From: DYEP01 sp040755615
GTDB lineage: Bacteria > Bacillota > Sulfobacillia > DUSP01 > DYEP01
Length of the DNA stretch: 64,000 nucleotides
Reading direction: 5' to 3'
Assembly (NCBI GenBank): GCA_040755615.1
Contig: JBFMAL010000011.1
Span: 4,097 to 68,096 of the forward strand
This document shows positions 43,042 to 50,326 of this stretch, piece after piece; within the stretch, counting starts at the first letter, position 1; the number at the start of each line of letters is the position of its first letter. The position numbers were made by a program, and so were the translations under genes. A model generated the notes under the pieces. That model searched no databases. It worked only from the letters and a program-made list of their open reading frames with translations, and was not told the origin of the DNA.

Positions 43042-43233
43042 GCGAACCGGTGACCCAACCGGTTAACCTACCTGAATTGTAGCGCCGCCAGCGAGAACAA
43101 GCGCGAGAAGCGCAGCGAGAACCTTAAGAAGTCTTGCCATTTGAAAACCTACCTCCGCCGCAGTTAGACTTTGCTCTTATTCCGCTCCTTGAGCAAAGTG
43201 GCTCCGCTAAGACAGCACGGGTCACCGGTTCGC
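43042..43233 (-). promoter_or_regulatory. Candidate cis-regulatory RNA leader of the HD-GYP operon
   Basis: Perfect 15-bp complementary arms, 43219-43233 and 43042-43056, enclose 162 bases. Inside is a 9-bp hairpin (43191-43199 with 43168-43176, 14-base loop) and a 25-codon reading frame with a strong ribosome site (43063-43140). The 3' arm can instead pair locally: AACCGGT (43064-43058) with ACCGGTT (43051-43045) around a 6-base loop, and the small frame's stop codon lies in that local stem. The 3' arm ends five bases before the GAGGGGAG site of the HD-GYP gene. The arrangement looks like a translation-sensitive switch; no terminator T-run is present. A miniature transposon is the alternative reading. 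Confidence 0.5.
43063..43140 (-). CDS. 25-residue hydrophobic leader peptide
   Basis: ATG at 43140 with GGCGGAGG about eleven bases upstream; the peptide begins MARLLKVLAALLALVLAG and ends ATIQVG before TAA (43065-43063). It resembles a single membrane helix. Its start signals are stronger than those of the following HD-GYP gene, and its stop codon falls in the local hairpin of the leader RNA, so it may act as an upstream regulatory frame rather than as a stable protein. No family is recognised. Confidence 0.5.
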   Translation of the reverse strand: MARLLKVLAALLALVLAGGATIQVG

Positions 43234-43250
43234 ACATTTAAAAACACCTT

Positions 43251-43892
43251 TTACCTTCGGACTAGCCACGAGAACTGACGGTTGACCGCGTCAAGAGTTG
43301 CCCGAGAAACCGCCTCCCGTTCATCGTTCTTGATCAGGCTCGAACCAGTAAGTGGCTCTTCCCCTTCGCTTGAGATGAAAACCAGTGAAACGACCACCAC
43401 ATCTCTCATTCCCAGGCGCAGGGTAGCCACATCTTCCAGCGCAAACAAGTACTCTGCCCGGAAGTACTCTGCGACAGCCGCAAGGGTCGCTTCAGCCACA
43501 AGACGCAGCTTGTTACCTGGCGAAGCAGCGCCCCTCGCTGTGCCTTCCACCAGCTCGTTCTCGTACCGTAGCCGCACCCGGGCTTCAAAACTGGTCCCAG
43601 ACGTGTGCGCAGAAACTGACTCCAGTCTCAGCCGGGCCCCGTGCAGTTCTTCATCCAAGTCCTGCTGAATCTGGGCCACGCTGATCTTCTTCTGGCTCAC
43701 ACTTGAGCCAAAGGAGCTCAACAAAGCCGACTCCACATCTTTCATGATCTGCCTTGGGTGCCGGCCGGCCCTTGCAAGAACATGTACTTCTTTGATTTCT
43801 CCATCGTCTTCTAACGTCACCCTGGCAGAAATCACGTCTTTCACGCGACGTATTATGCTCTCGTAGTTGACAGTGTCGGTGTTCTTGGACAT
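43251..43892 (-). CDS. Conserved-looking protein of unknown function
   Basis: 213 residues with no signal peptide or membrane helix. The N-terminal third (YESIIRRVKDVISARVTLED, DGEIKEVHVLARAGRHPRQI, MKDVESALLSSFG) reads as an alpha/beta unit; the rest comprises two similar stretches of antiparallel strands and a helix (RLRYENELVEGTARGAASPG, LVAEATLAAVAEYF; VVVSLVFISSEGEE, REAVSRATLDAVNRQFSWLV), suggesting a duplicated hotdog- or ferredoxin-like fold. I do not recognise the family. It starts with ATG preceded by a weak AAAAGGGGC site. It lies upstream of the HD-GYP leader on the same strand and could share its transcript. Confidence 0.6.
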   Translation of the reverse strand: MSKNTDTVNYESIIRRVKDVISARVTLEDDGEIKEVHVLARAGRHPRQIMKDVESALLSSFGSSVSQKKISVAQIQQDLDEELHGARLRLESVSAHTSGTSFEARVRLRYENELVEGTARGAASPGNKLRLVAEATLAAVAEYFRAEYLFALEDVATLRLGMRDVVVVSLVFISSEGEEPLTGSSLIKNDEREAVSRATLDAVNRQFSWLVRR

Positions 43893-44226
43893 GTATACGC
43901 CCCTTTTGGCGCTTAATCAATCTACATAATTCGAGGTGTCAGGAGAAACTCCTGCAGCTCTTCCATTAATACTCACATTTTGTTACAAACTGGAAGACTC
44001 CGCACAAGTTGCTCTTGTACCCTCTGCATTTACGTATCGTCATTAATGGATCCATTGTTTACTATTCTTGCTAAACTTGGAAGCGAGTCAGCACTATCGT
44101 GCGCAGACTCTTGGCTATCTCGGTCCGGCAGGCGGTTGTGAGGCCTGTTTGAATTGGCTGCTACCTGAACAAGCCCGAACTGCTCGGGCTTCTTCAGAGG
44201 ATACTGCGATTGTCTGGCGGGATGTA
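43893..44226. other. Intergenic region with a hairpin after the symporter gene
   Basis: About 330 bases without a credible gene. AAGCCCGA (44171-44178) pairs with TCGGGCTT (44184-44191) around a five-base loop, some 35 bases beyond the stop of the symporter gene on the minus strand; it is a likely terminator though followed by few T. The promoter for the 43251 gene should lie near 43900-43990, but I could not single one out. Confidence 0.45.
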
Positions 44227-45462
44227 TCACGCGGCAACAGTGCGGTCGGTCTCCCCCGGTACGTTTAATTCTTTCTCAGTAGCAGCTATGACTACTGCTG
44301 CTGATATATCTCCGGTCACATTGATGGACGTCCGGGCCATATCAAGGACCCTGTCGATACCCGCTATCAGGGCGGAACCTTCCAGAGGCAGACCGACTGA
44401 GGTCAGCACCATAGTCAGCATGATGAAGCCTGCGCCGGGAACCCCTGCCGTCCCGATGGAGGCCAGGGTTGCGGTAAATACGATGGTCAGCTGCTGTGCC
44501 AGTGTAAGCTCGAGTCCGTACAACTGAGCCACAAAGAGCGCGCAGACTCCCTGATACAGCGCTGTACCGTCCATGTTTATGGTTGCGCCCAGCGGCAACA
44601 CGAAGCTGGATACGCTCTCGGAGACCCCAAGGTTATCCCTCGTGCTCTTAATGGTAACAGGTAAGGTCCCAGCGCTGCTGCAGGTACTGAAGGCGACGGT
44701 GGTGGCAGGCAGCGCACCCTTGAAGAAAGTCAACGGGTTCATTTTAGCAAAGGCCTTCACCAGCGAAGAATATACCAGTGCAGCATGCAGGAAGCAGCCC
44801 AGATACACAGCGATGATCACCTTTGCAAGAGGCAGCAACACGGAGGGCCCGTTGACGGCTACTACCGGTGTAATGAGAGCAAACACACCTATAGGAGCGT
44901 AAGACATCACGACTGCGGTGATTTTGTACATCACGTCAGCCATGCTGTCAAAGAAGCTGAGGAATGGCTTGCCCTTATCTCCGACAAGCGTGATCCCCAC
45001 GCCCAAAAAGAGAGCAAATGCAATGATCTGAAGCATGTTGCCAGCTACTAGGGCATTCAGCGGGTTGTCCGGGATGATGTTCAGCAAAGTGTCCACTACA
45101 CTTGGAGCTTTAGCCGCTTCCACCGTTGTACCGGCAGGAATGCTGAGCCCAACACCGGGATTGATCAGATTCCCCAATATGAGTCCGATGATGACTGCTA
45201 TAGCTGTAGTAATGAGGTAGTAGGCGATGGTCTTGCCGCCGATCCTGCCGAGTTTCTTCACATCACCCATGCTTGCAGCTCCAACGACAAGTGAGGCCAG
45301 TACGAGGGGCACGATGATCATCCTGATCATGCGCAAAAACAATGTTCCGAACGGCTTGATGTAGTTGTTTGCGATGCCCGGATTGCTTCCGAGCAGGAGA
45401 CCTACAACGATACCGGCTATTAAGCCAATAAGTATCTTTGTTGTAAGTTTCGTGCTCTGCAC
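44227..45462 (-). CDS. Dicarboxylate/amino acid:cation symporter (DAACS family, GltP/DctA-like)
   Basis: 411 residues, eight helices plus two re-entrant hairpins. Family motifs: LVLASLVVGAASMGDVKKLG, the serine-rich loop FSTCSSAGTLPVTI (HP1), FVLPLGATINMDGTALYQGV (helix 7 NMDGT), and GTAGVPGAGFIMLTMVL (HP2). It imports glutamate, aspartate or C4-dicarboxylates with Na+ or H+; the substrate cannot be separated from sequence. ATG start with AAGGGGG-type site. Apparently monocistronic. Confidence 0.92.
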   Translation of the reverse strand: MQSTKLTTKILIGLIAGIVVGLLLGSNPGIANNYIKPFGTLFLRMIRMIIVPLVLASLVVGAASMGDVKKLGRIGGKTIAYYLITTAIAVIIGLILGNLINPGVGLSIPAGTTVEAAKAPSVVDTLLNIIPDNPLNALVAGNMLQIIAFALFLGVGITLVGDKGKPFLSFFDSMADVMYKITAVVMSYAPIGVFALITPVVAVNGPSVLLPLAKVIIAVYLGCFLHAALVYSSLVKAFAKMNPLTFFKGALPATTVAFSTCSSAGTLPVTIKSTRDNLGVSESVSSFVLPLGATINMDGTALYQGVCALFVAQLYGLELTLAQQLTIVFTATLASIGTAGVPGAGFIMLTMVLTSVGLPLEGSALIAGIDRVLDMARTSINVTGDISAAVVIAATEKELNVPGETDRTVAA

Positions 45463-45688
45463 ATCTTTTCCCCCTTTCTAATTCTTTCCATCAAACGGGC
45501 GGGCTGACAGCTACTGGCTTTGATTACCTGTCCCCCCATTAATGGCAAATACTTTCAAATTAATTATAGTATGCAATACTTCGTTGTGTCAAACGTGATT
45601 CAGCGGCATAGCTCGTGTGCCCGGGATTCTGGTACCAGGCAGTACAGACCTCTCCGACCCCGCCGAGCACACCGGGTAGTGGTCATGC

Positions 45689-46789
45689 TCAGGACGCCGA
45701 AGGAGAATCCAAAAAACATGTTTCCTGGACCAAAAGCCTGATACCTCCAGACACAAGGGAGTGGCCCCCCAGTACGACCGGGATCTCTGCTCCGCGCGCC
45801 GCCTTTGTAAAGCGGGCGAGGTCAGGGTCGCTGATGAGGTGGTAATCTCCAAGGTCTGACCGGAACCGGTCCCACGTGGAGGGTGTTTTTCCCCAGTGCC
45901 CGAAATACACCCGGGTATCCAGAAACGCGCAGTCCGCATGAGATGCGAGCAACCGGAAGAATTGTTCCGGACCCATCATGTCCAGGAGGCTACCGATAAA
46001 GGAGTGGACTCGGTGATCGCGACCAAGAGCTTTCAGTCCCCTCTCTTCCGAGAACACTCTTAACCTGCATTTTAAGTGCGAGTTTATGTCCGACATTGTG
46101 GACGGTCCGACCCGGCCGAACAGAGCGACCTCGCTCATCGGCGTATGCATGACTTCTACACACCGCCGGATAGGAGTGTCATCCCACCCCAGGGATATCA
46201 GGGCATCACCTAAAATGGCCTTTCCTCCCTGCGTATGACTGAGGATTAAGAAGTCGGTGGGGGTGTCCACATCGAAGTTTAATCTTGGATTGTCGGGCAG
46301 CACAACCCTGACAAGGCCCGATTCCTTCAAGTAATAACCGAGAACGTTGTCCGCGTCCGGGCTTGGAACGTACAGTAGTTGCGCTGCAGGTCGAAACGCG
46401 ATCAGGTCAGGTGACATGGGATTGTTAACCACCACAACACGGTCGCTGGACGCGAGTAGCTCCGCAAGATCCCGGAGTTCCTCCTCAGTAACCAGGGGAG
46501 CCGAGGCGCCCCCAAGGTACAAGAGGGCTTCCGGACGGTACTCCTCAACCACCCGGCGGATACAGGTACCGAAATGTAACTCGTCAGGTGACAGCCATAT
46601 ATCAGCGCCAAGCACCCTCGCTCCTTCGGCTAGATCCGTCCTGTTTGTGACCACCAATACATCCGGTACCACCCTGACGAGTTTTCTCAGGGTAGCCAGA
46701 GCCAACCCGCACCTCAGCCGGGCGATATCCCTGTCTAGGTCGCTCTCAATAGGTCCGCCTTCAAACATCACTCCAAGAACCCTGCCCAT
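45689..46789 (-). CDS. MobA/CofC-like nucleotidyltransferase-fold protein of unknown role
   Basis: 366 residues from the ATG at 46789 (GGAGGG seven bases upstream). The N-terminal 190 residues resemble a GT-A nucleotidyltransferase fold: MGRVLGVMFEGGP, VPDVLVVTNRTDLAEGARVL, RPEALLYLGGASAPLVTEEE, and LNFDVDTPTDFLILSHT, a match to the DIDTPEDL motif of MobA and CofC. The usual G-G-x-S-x-R-x-G-x-K diphosphate loop is not clear. The C-terminal 170 residues (DTPIRRCVEVMHTPMSEVAL, LKALGRDHRVHSFIGSLLDM, FLDTRVYFGHWGKTPS) are unrecognised. It follows hpf by 63 bases. No substrate can be proposed with confidence. Confidence 0.5.
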   Translation of the reverse strand: MGRVLGVMFEGGPIESDLDRDIARLRCGLALATLRKLVRVVPDVLVVTNRTDLAEGARVLGADIWLSPDELHFGTCIRRVVEEYRPEALLYLGGASAPLVTEEELRDLAELLASSDRVVVVNNPMSPDLIAFRPAAQLLYVPSPDADNVLGYYLKESGLVRVVLPDNPRLNFDVDTPTDFLILSHTQGGKAILGDALISLGWDDTPIRRCVEVMHTPMSEVALFGRVGPSTMSDINSHLKCRLRVFSEERGLKALGRDHRVHSFIGSLLDMMGPEQFFRLLASHADCAFLDTRVYFGHWGKTPSTWDRFRSDLGDYHLISDPDLARFTKAARGAEIPVVLGGHSLVSGGIRLLVQETCFLDSPSAS

Positions 46790-46851
46790 CGCGCTCCCTC
46801 CAAAATAAATCCGGGCGGCAGGAAAGCTCCCGCCGCCCGTGTTTTCCCGCA

Positions 46852-47379
46852 CTATATCTCAGGCTCGATCCAGCCGTAGTTGCCATCCTTTCTCTTGTAG
46901 ACCACGTTTACCTCTTCGGTATCATCATTTAAGAAGACAAAGAAGTCATGTCCGATCAGATCCATCTGCAATACTGCTTCTTCCACGTTCATCGGCTTTA
47001 GAGTTACTTTCTTGGTCCTTACGATCCTTGGCCCTTCTTCGTCCGCTGCTTCCTGAGGCACTAGCGTATAACCCTTGTTACCAGCTTGCCTGAGCCTGCG
47101 GAATATCCTGGTCTTGTACTTCTCTATCTGCCTTTCAAGTTTCTCCAATACGAGGTCCACCGAGGCGTACATATCGCCGGTCTCCTCCTCGCCCCTCAGC
47201 AACATCCCGTCAAGGGGTATCATGACTTCTACGATATGCCGGCCACGCTCCACGGAAAGTGAAACTTGCGCCTGAAGGGGACTCTCAAAGAATTTCTCCA
47301 GTTTACTGAGTTTCTTCTCGATGTATTCCTTCAGGGCGGCAGTGGTTTCAATATTCTTCCCTCGGATAGTGATTTGCAA
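46852..47379 (-). CDS. hpf: Long-form ribosome hibernation promoting factor HPF
   Basis: 175 residues from a TTG at 47379 with AAAGGAGTGAG upstream. N-terminal ribosome-binding domain (MQITIRGKNIETTAALKEYI, EKKLSKLEKFF, HIVEVMIPLDGMLLRGEEET) and C-terminal dimerisation domain (IVRTKKVTLKPMNVEEAVLQ, MDLIGHDFFVFLNDDTEEVN, VVYKRKDGNYGWIEPEI). It joins 70S ribosomes into inactive 100S dimers in stationary phase. In B. subtilis hpf (yvyD) lies between fliT and secA; here it is displaced from secA by several inserted genes. Confidence 0.95.
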   Translation of the reverse strand: MQITIRGKNIETTAALKEYIEKKLSKLEKFFESPLQAQVSLSVERGRHIVEVMIPLDGMLLRGEEETGDMYASVDLVLEKLERQIEKYKTRIFRRLRQAGNKGYTLVPQEAADEEGPRIVRTKKVTLKPMNVEEAVLQMDLIGHDFFVFLNDDTEEVNVVYKRKDGNYGWIEPEI

Positions 47380-47458
47380 CGGACCTCACTCCTTTGCGGA
47401 TCTTTACACTATAGTATTCCTCGACAGGATACGAATTCCTCCTGAATATGGATGCAAT

Positions 47459-47489
47459 AGAAAACCCCGGTGATCTACCGGGGTTTTGT
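47459..47489 (-). terminator. Terminator after the cold-shock gene
   Basis: AAAACCCCGG (47461-47470) pairs with CCGGGGTTTT (47478-47487) around a 7-base loop. The symmetry gives a T-run in both directions. It lies 27 bases after the csp stop on the minus strand. Confidence 0.85.
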
Positions 47490-47513
47490 ACGCCAGAATC
47501 TGTTGCAGTGTAT

Positions 47514-47714
47514 TTAACCCAGCCGGGTTACATTCGCTGCCTGTGGACCTCTAGCACCCTCCACAATCTCGAACTCCACACGCTCGCCCTGAGTCAGGGT
47601 CTTGAAGCCTTCACCCACGATGGCTGTGTAATGTACGAATACATCCCCGCCATCTTCGCGTTCCAGGAAACCATACCCCTTTTCCGCGTTAAACCATTTG
47701 ACTGTTCCAAGCAT
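47514..47714 (-). CDS. Cold-shock protein (CspA family)
   Basis: 66 residues, single cold-shock domain. RNP1 is KGYGFLER and RNP2 is VFVHYTAI, close to the consensus KGFGFI and VFVHFSAI; the start is MLGTVKWFNAEKGYG. It binds single-stranded RNA/DNA and acts as RNA chaperone. ATG preceded by AGGAATG-like sequence; single-gene unit with a terminator behind it. Confidence 0.95.
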   Translation of the reverse strand: MLGTVKWFNAEKGYGFLEREDGGDVFVHYTAIVGEGFKTLTQGERVEFEIVEGARGPQAANVTRLG

Positions 47715-47926
47715 TCTTAAACATTCCTCCCAACTGATTGCTGAAGCTCACAGGAGGTGAACTCGCATCCTCACTATATCACATGCGCAGGGTCAAGTCA
47801 ATTTATGCTGCCAGTACACGGCTTTTGTTGAAAGTCTCGGTAAAGATGTGTCTCTTTGAGATGCTTGACCCGCGACACGCCCGAACGCTTGGAATCAGGT
47901 CTTGAACTATAAGCCGTACTGCATTT

Positions 47927-48259
47927 TTACCCTTTCTTATCCAGGATCACCTTCTCCGAGGCGCCACTTGTGTTACGGTAGGTCTTTACCTGAAGGAGAA
48001 CTTCTCGCATGTGAGCGATACGTTCGCTAATCATGGACATGTTGGAGCTATCTGCCTGGATCGTTGACTGGAGGGTCGCCTTGATCTTCGCTGCTTCTTC
48101 CAGGCTCGGTTCCCTCGGGAACCCTTTGATCCGCTCGATGATCAAAGCGCGCCTTGACAAGTCTTCTGAAATATCCTGTCCCGCCGATAGTTTCTCGCTG
48201 ATACCTCGGGTCACTTCTAAGAGTTCGTCATACAGGTCGGGCAGGCTCTCCTCACCCAT
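47927..48259 (-). CDS. FliT-like flagellar chaperone candidate
   Basis: About 110 residues from the ATG at 48259 (GAGGGGAG upstream), overlapping the fliS stop by eight bases. The sequence is all-helical, with no membrane segment (LYDELLEVTRGISEKL, IIERIKGFPREPSLEEAAKI, MISERIAHMREVLLQVKTYR). Sequence similarity to FliT is weak by eye, but FliT is encoded directly after fliS in Bacillus and clostridia, and size and helical pattern fit. The expected role is chaperoning FliD. Call rests mainly on synteny. Confidence 0.5.
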   Translation of the reverse strand: MGEESLPDLYDELLEVTRGISEKLSAGQDISEDLSRRALIIERIKGFPREPSLEEAAKIKATLQSTIQADSSNMSMISERIAHMREVLLQVKTYRNTSGASEKVILDKKG

Positions 48260-48629
48260 CTTCGCCTCTCCCCTCAAGCATCTCCCTCCACGCATCCCGA
48301 AGGCCGGACACGATCATCTGGGCTTCGCCTAGTGCCTGCTCGTCACCACTGACCGAGGCATGGACGAGACGGTGATAGACGTAGTCATAAAGTCCCCACA
48401 ATGTCTCAGCCATCTTCCCTGATTCCAGGTTGAGTGCGGAACGCAGCTCCACTACAATGTCCTGGACTGAAATAAGGTGCTTTCGGGCCCCCAGTGCATC
48501 GCCCTGTTCAAGGGCGGCCTTCGCCCTCGCACAACCGCGGACTGCCGCATCGAACATCATCTGCACCAAGCGGCCCGGTGAAGCCGTCATCACTTGGATG
48601 CATTTATATCGATCCGCTGCTTTGATCAT
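48252..48629 (-). CDS. fliS: Flagellin export chaperone FliS
   Basis: 125 residues. Family pattern: RYKCIQVMTASPGRLVQMMF, DAAVRGCARAKAAL, IVVELRSALNLESGKMAETL and WGLYDYVYHRLVHASV. FliS wraps the C-terminal helix of flagellin to keep it unpolymerised until export, and in Gram-positives also works with FliW. The start overlaps the fliD stop by four bases, implying coupled translation. Confidence 0.94.
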   Translation of the reverse strand: MIKAADRYKCIQVMTASPGRLVQMMFDAAVRGCARAKAALEQGDALGARKHLISVQDIVVELRSALNLESGKMAETLWGLYDYVYHRLVHASVSGDEQALGEAQMIVSGLRDAWREMLEGRGEDG

Positions 48630-49975
48630 CTTCTTCCCCCTCCGTAAAGGTTGTTGAGGCTTACAAGCTGCCCCGCGAGCCAGGTACTCTGCGCGTTCAT
48701 CACACTGAGGGTTTTTTCAAGAGCGGTGAATTCCCTTACCATTCGGGATTCTCTCATACTGAGACGTTGATTCATCCGGTCGGCTTGTTTTTCGATATCT
48801 TCTATCCGGAGTTTGAGCCCTTTTTCCCGGCTCACGATTACTCCGTGATACGTGTCCGTCAGCATAGATAGCACTTCCTGCACCCTCGGGACAAAGCCCT
48901 TGACACTGTCGTCGGCGGAGAAGAACCTTTGTACCCCCGCAGCGTCTGTCTCGAGCGCTTTCCTGAGAGCAGCATCATCCAGCTGCAGCAGCCCCTTTTT
49001 GTCGATAGTTGATAGCCCGACATCCCGCAACACGCGGAAAGGAGATGCCTCATCTCCCAGCACGAAACTGGCCATGGCTCTTAAGTTCATCTCTATCCGG
49101 CGAAGCACGGAATCTCCCGACAGACTCCCTGTGCCCAGGTTCGTTCCGACCCAGGACAGCGTGTCGTTATAGGCATCGATGAATTCCCGGAGCCTTGAGA
49201 TAGTGTGGTCGTGGTCCGCGCTTACCGTGATGGTGGTCTCCAGGTTGTTCGCATTGAGCAGGGTGAACGTAAGACCGGGTACGACGTCGCTCAACACGTT
49301 GCTATCCCGAGTCACTTCCAGTCCGTTAATCCAGAGCCTTGCATCCTGAGCCTGGCGGATCTCGTTTGAAAGACTTCCGTCAGTCTGAAGGATCCCGAGT
49401 TCAACCAGTACTCTTGTTTCCGGGTCGTCCTCAAAGACGAGGCGGTTGTCCGCTCCCGTGCGGGACATGGTAAATACCAGCCGGTTGTCAATGATCTGCA
49501 CCGTGAAGGGACTGTCCTTGATCTGGTTCATCTTACTCCAGAGGGTCTGGATACTATCCTCGGCGGTTACCTGAACCTCCATGGAATTAATCCGAAAACT
49601 GCCTGAGAGGTTAAGAGGCTGCGCAGGGTCTGCGAACCTGCCTGATGCCACTTGATGGGCTTTGGCAATCGTCTCGACCCTCACCTGGTATGTGCCGGTC
49701 TGGGCCGATGTGGAAGCGCTGACTTTCAATACATCCTCAGAAGGATTTGTGACTTTCTTCGCTTGATAGGCAGATGGCTGGGATAAAAGAGATGCTTTTT
49801 CGCCCAGCTTACCCAGTTTTGTCAGGAGAGACTCCCACGCGGTCTTTGCTGCGTTGAGCTGGGTTTTCTTCTTCTGGAGCGCGTCAACCGACCTCCTTTC
49901 CAGCGCCATCAGCTGGTCGATGACTTGTGACCAGTTTATTCCGGAACCAAGCCCGCTGACTGATATACCTGCCAT
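48626..49975 (-). CDS. fliD: Flagellar filament capping protein FliD (HAP2)
   Basis: 449 residues from the ATG at 49975, fixed by AAGGAGG eight bases upstream. N-terminal GISVSGLGSGINWSQVIDQL MALERR region (the canonical GLxSGxD start), a long central domain, and C-terminal coiled coil (LKLRIEDIEKQADRMNQRLS, LEKTLSVMNAQSTWLAGQL). It caps the filament and lets flagellin fold in. It is in an operon with flaG and fliS, and 14 bases after flaG. Confidence 0.93.
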   Translation of the reverse strand: MAGISVSGLGSGINWSQVIDQLMALERRSVDALQKKKTQLNAAKTAWESLLTKLGKLGEKASLLSQPSAYQAKKVTNPSEDVLKVSASTSAQTGTYQVRVETIAKAHQVASGRFADPAQPLNLSGSFRINSMEVQVTAEDSIQTLWSKMNQIKDSPFTVQIIDNRLVFTMSRTGADNRLVFEDDPETRVLVELGILQTDGSLSNEIRQAQDARLWINGLEVTRDSNVLSDVVPGLTFTLLNANNLETTITVSADHDHTISRLREFIDAYNDTLSWVGTNLGTGSLSGDSVLRRIEMNLRAMASFVLGDEASPFRVLRDVGLSTIDKKGLLQLDDAALRKALETDAAGVQRFFSADDSVKGFVPRVQEVLSMLTDTYHGVIVSREKGLKLRIEDIEKQADRMNQRLSMRESRMVREFTALEKTLSVMNAQSTWLAGQLVSLNNLYGGGRR

Positions 49976-49988
49976 TTCGTGTCCCTCC

Positions 49989-50321
49989 TTAGCAGCGTTC
50001 ATCCAGTATTAAGCCGATGTACTCAAGGATCCTCGCGAATACTTTCAAAAGCTGTTCGGGCGGGATGATCCTTAAGACTTCACCGGTTTTTGCGTCCTTT
50101 ACAAAAACCACGGGCTTGTTGGAGGCTTCGTGAATACCGTAATCATACTGCATATTTCCAGCCGCGAGGTCCCTGTTCATCTCGTCGAGCAGATGCTCCC
50201 ACGCTCGAGATTTCCGTGCCGCGGCCTGTACGTCGCCGCGCTCAACCTCGTTTGCCGATTCCTGACCCACCCACCTGGGGCCGAAAGCATTTGTTACACC
50301 GGAGATCTTCACAGTGTCCAC
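49989..50321 (-). CDS. flaG: FlaG family flagellar protein
   Basis: About 110 residues from the GTG at 50321, or 107 from the GTG at 50312, which has the better-spaced GGGGG site. The C-terminal FlaG domain is clear: LDEMNRDLAAGNMQYDYGIH, KPVVFVKDAKTGEVLRIIPP and EQLLKVFARILEYIGLILDE. FlaG proteins influence filament length; mechanism unknown. It lies between the glycosyltransferase gene and fliD. Confidence 0.85.
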   Translation of the reverse strand: MDTVKISGVTNAFGPRWVGQESANEVERGDVQAAARKSRAWEHLLDEMNRDLAAGNMQYDYGIHEASNKPVVFVKDAKTGEVLRIIPPEQLLKVFARILEYIGLILDERC

Positions 50322-50326
50322 GCCCC

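Noticed and set aside
43042..43233. Miniature inverted-repeat transposon reading of the HD-GYP leader
   Set aside because: Perfect 15-bp terminal repeats fit, but no target-site duplication flanks them and the internal ribosome site, leader peptide and competing stem fit regulation better. Kept as an alternative, not excluded.
44068..44268. 66-codon plus-strand frame overlapping the end of the symporter gene
   Set aside because: No ribosome site, overlaps a conserved gene end and a hairpin; composition not protein-like.
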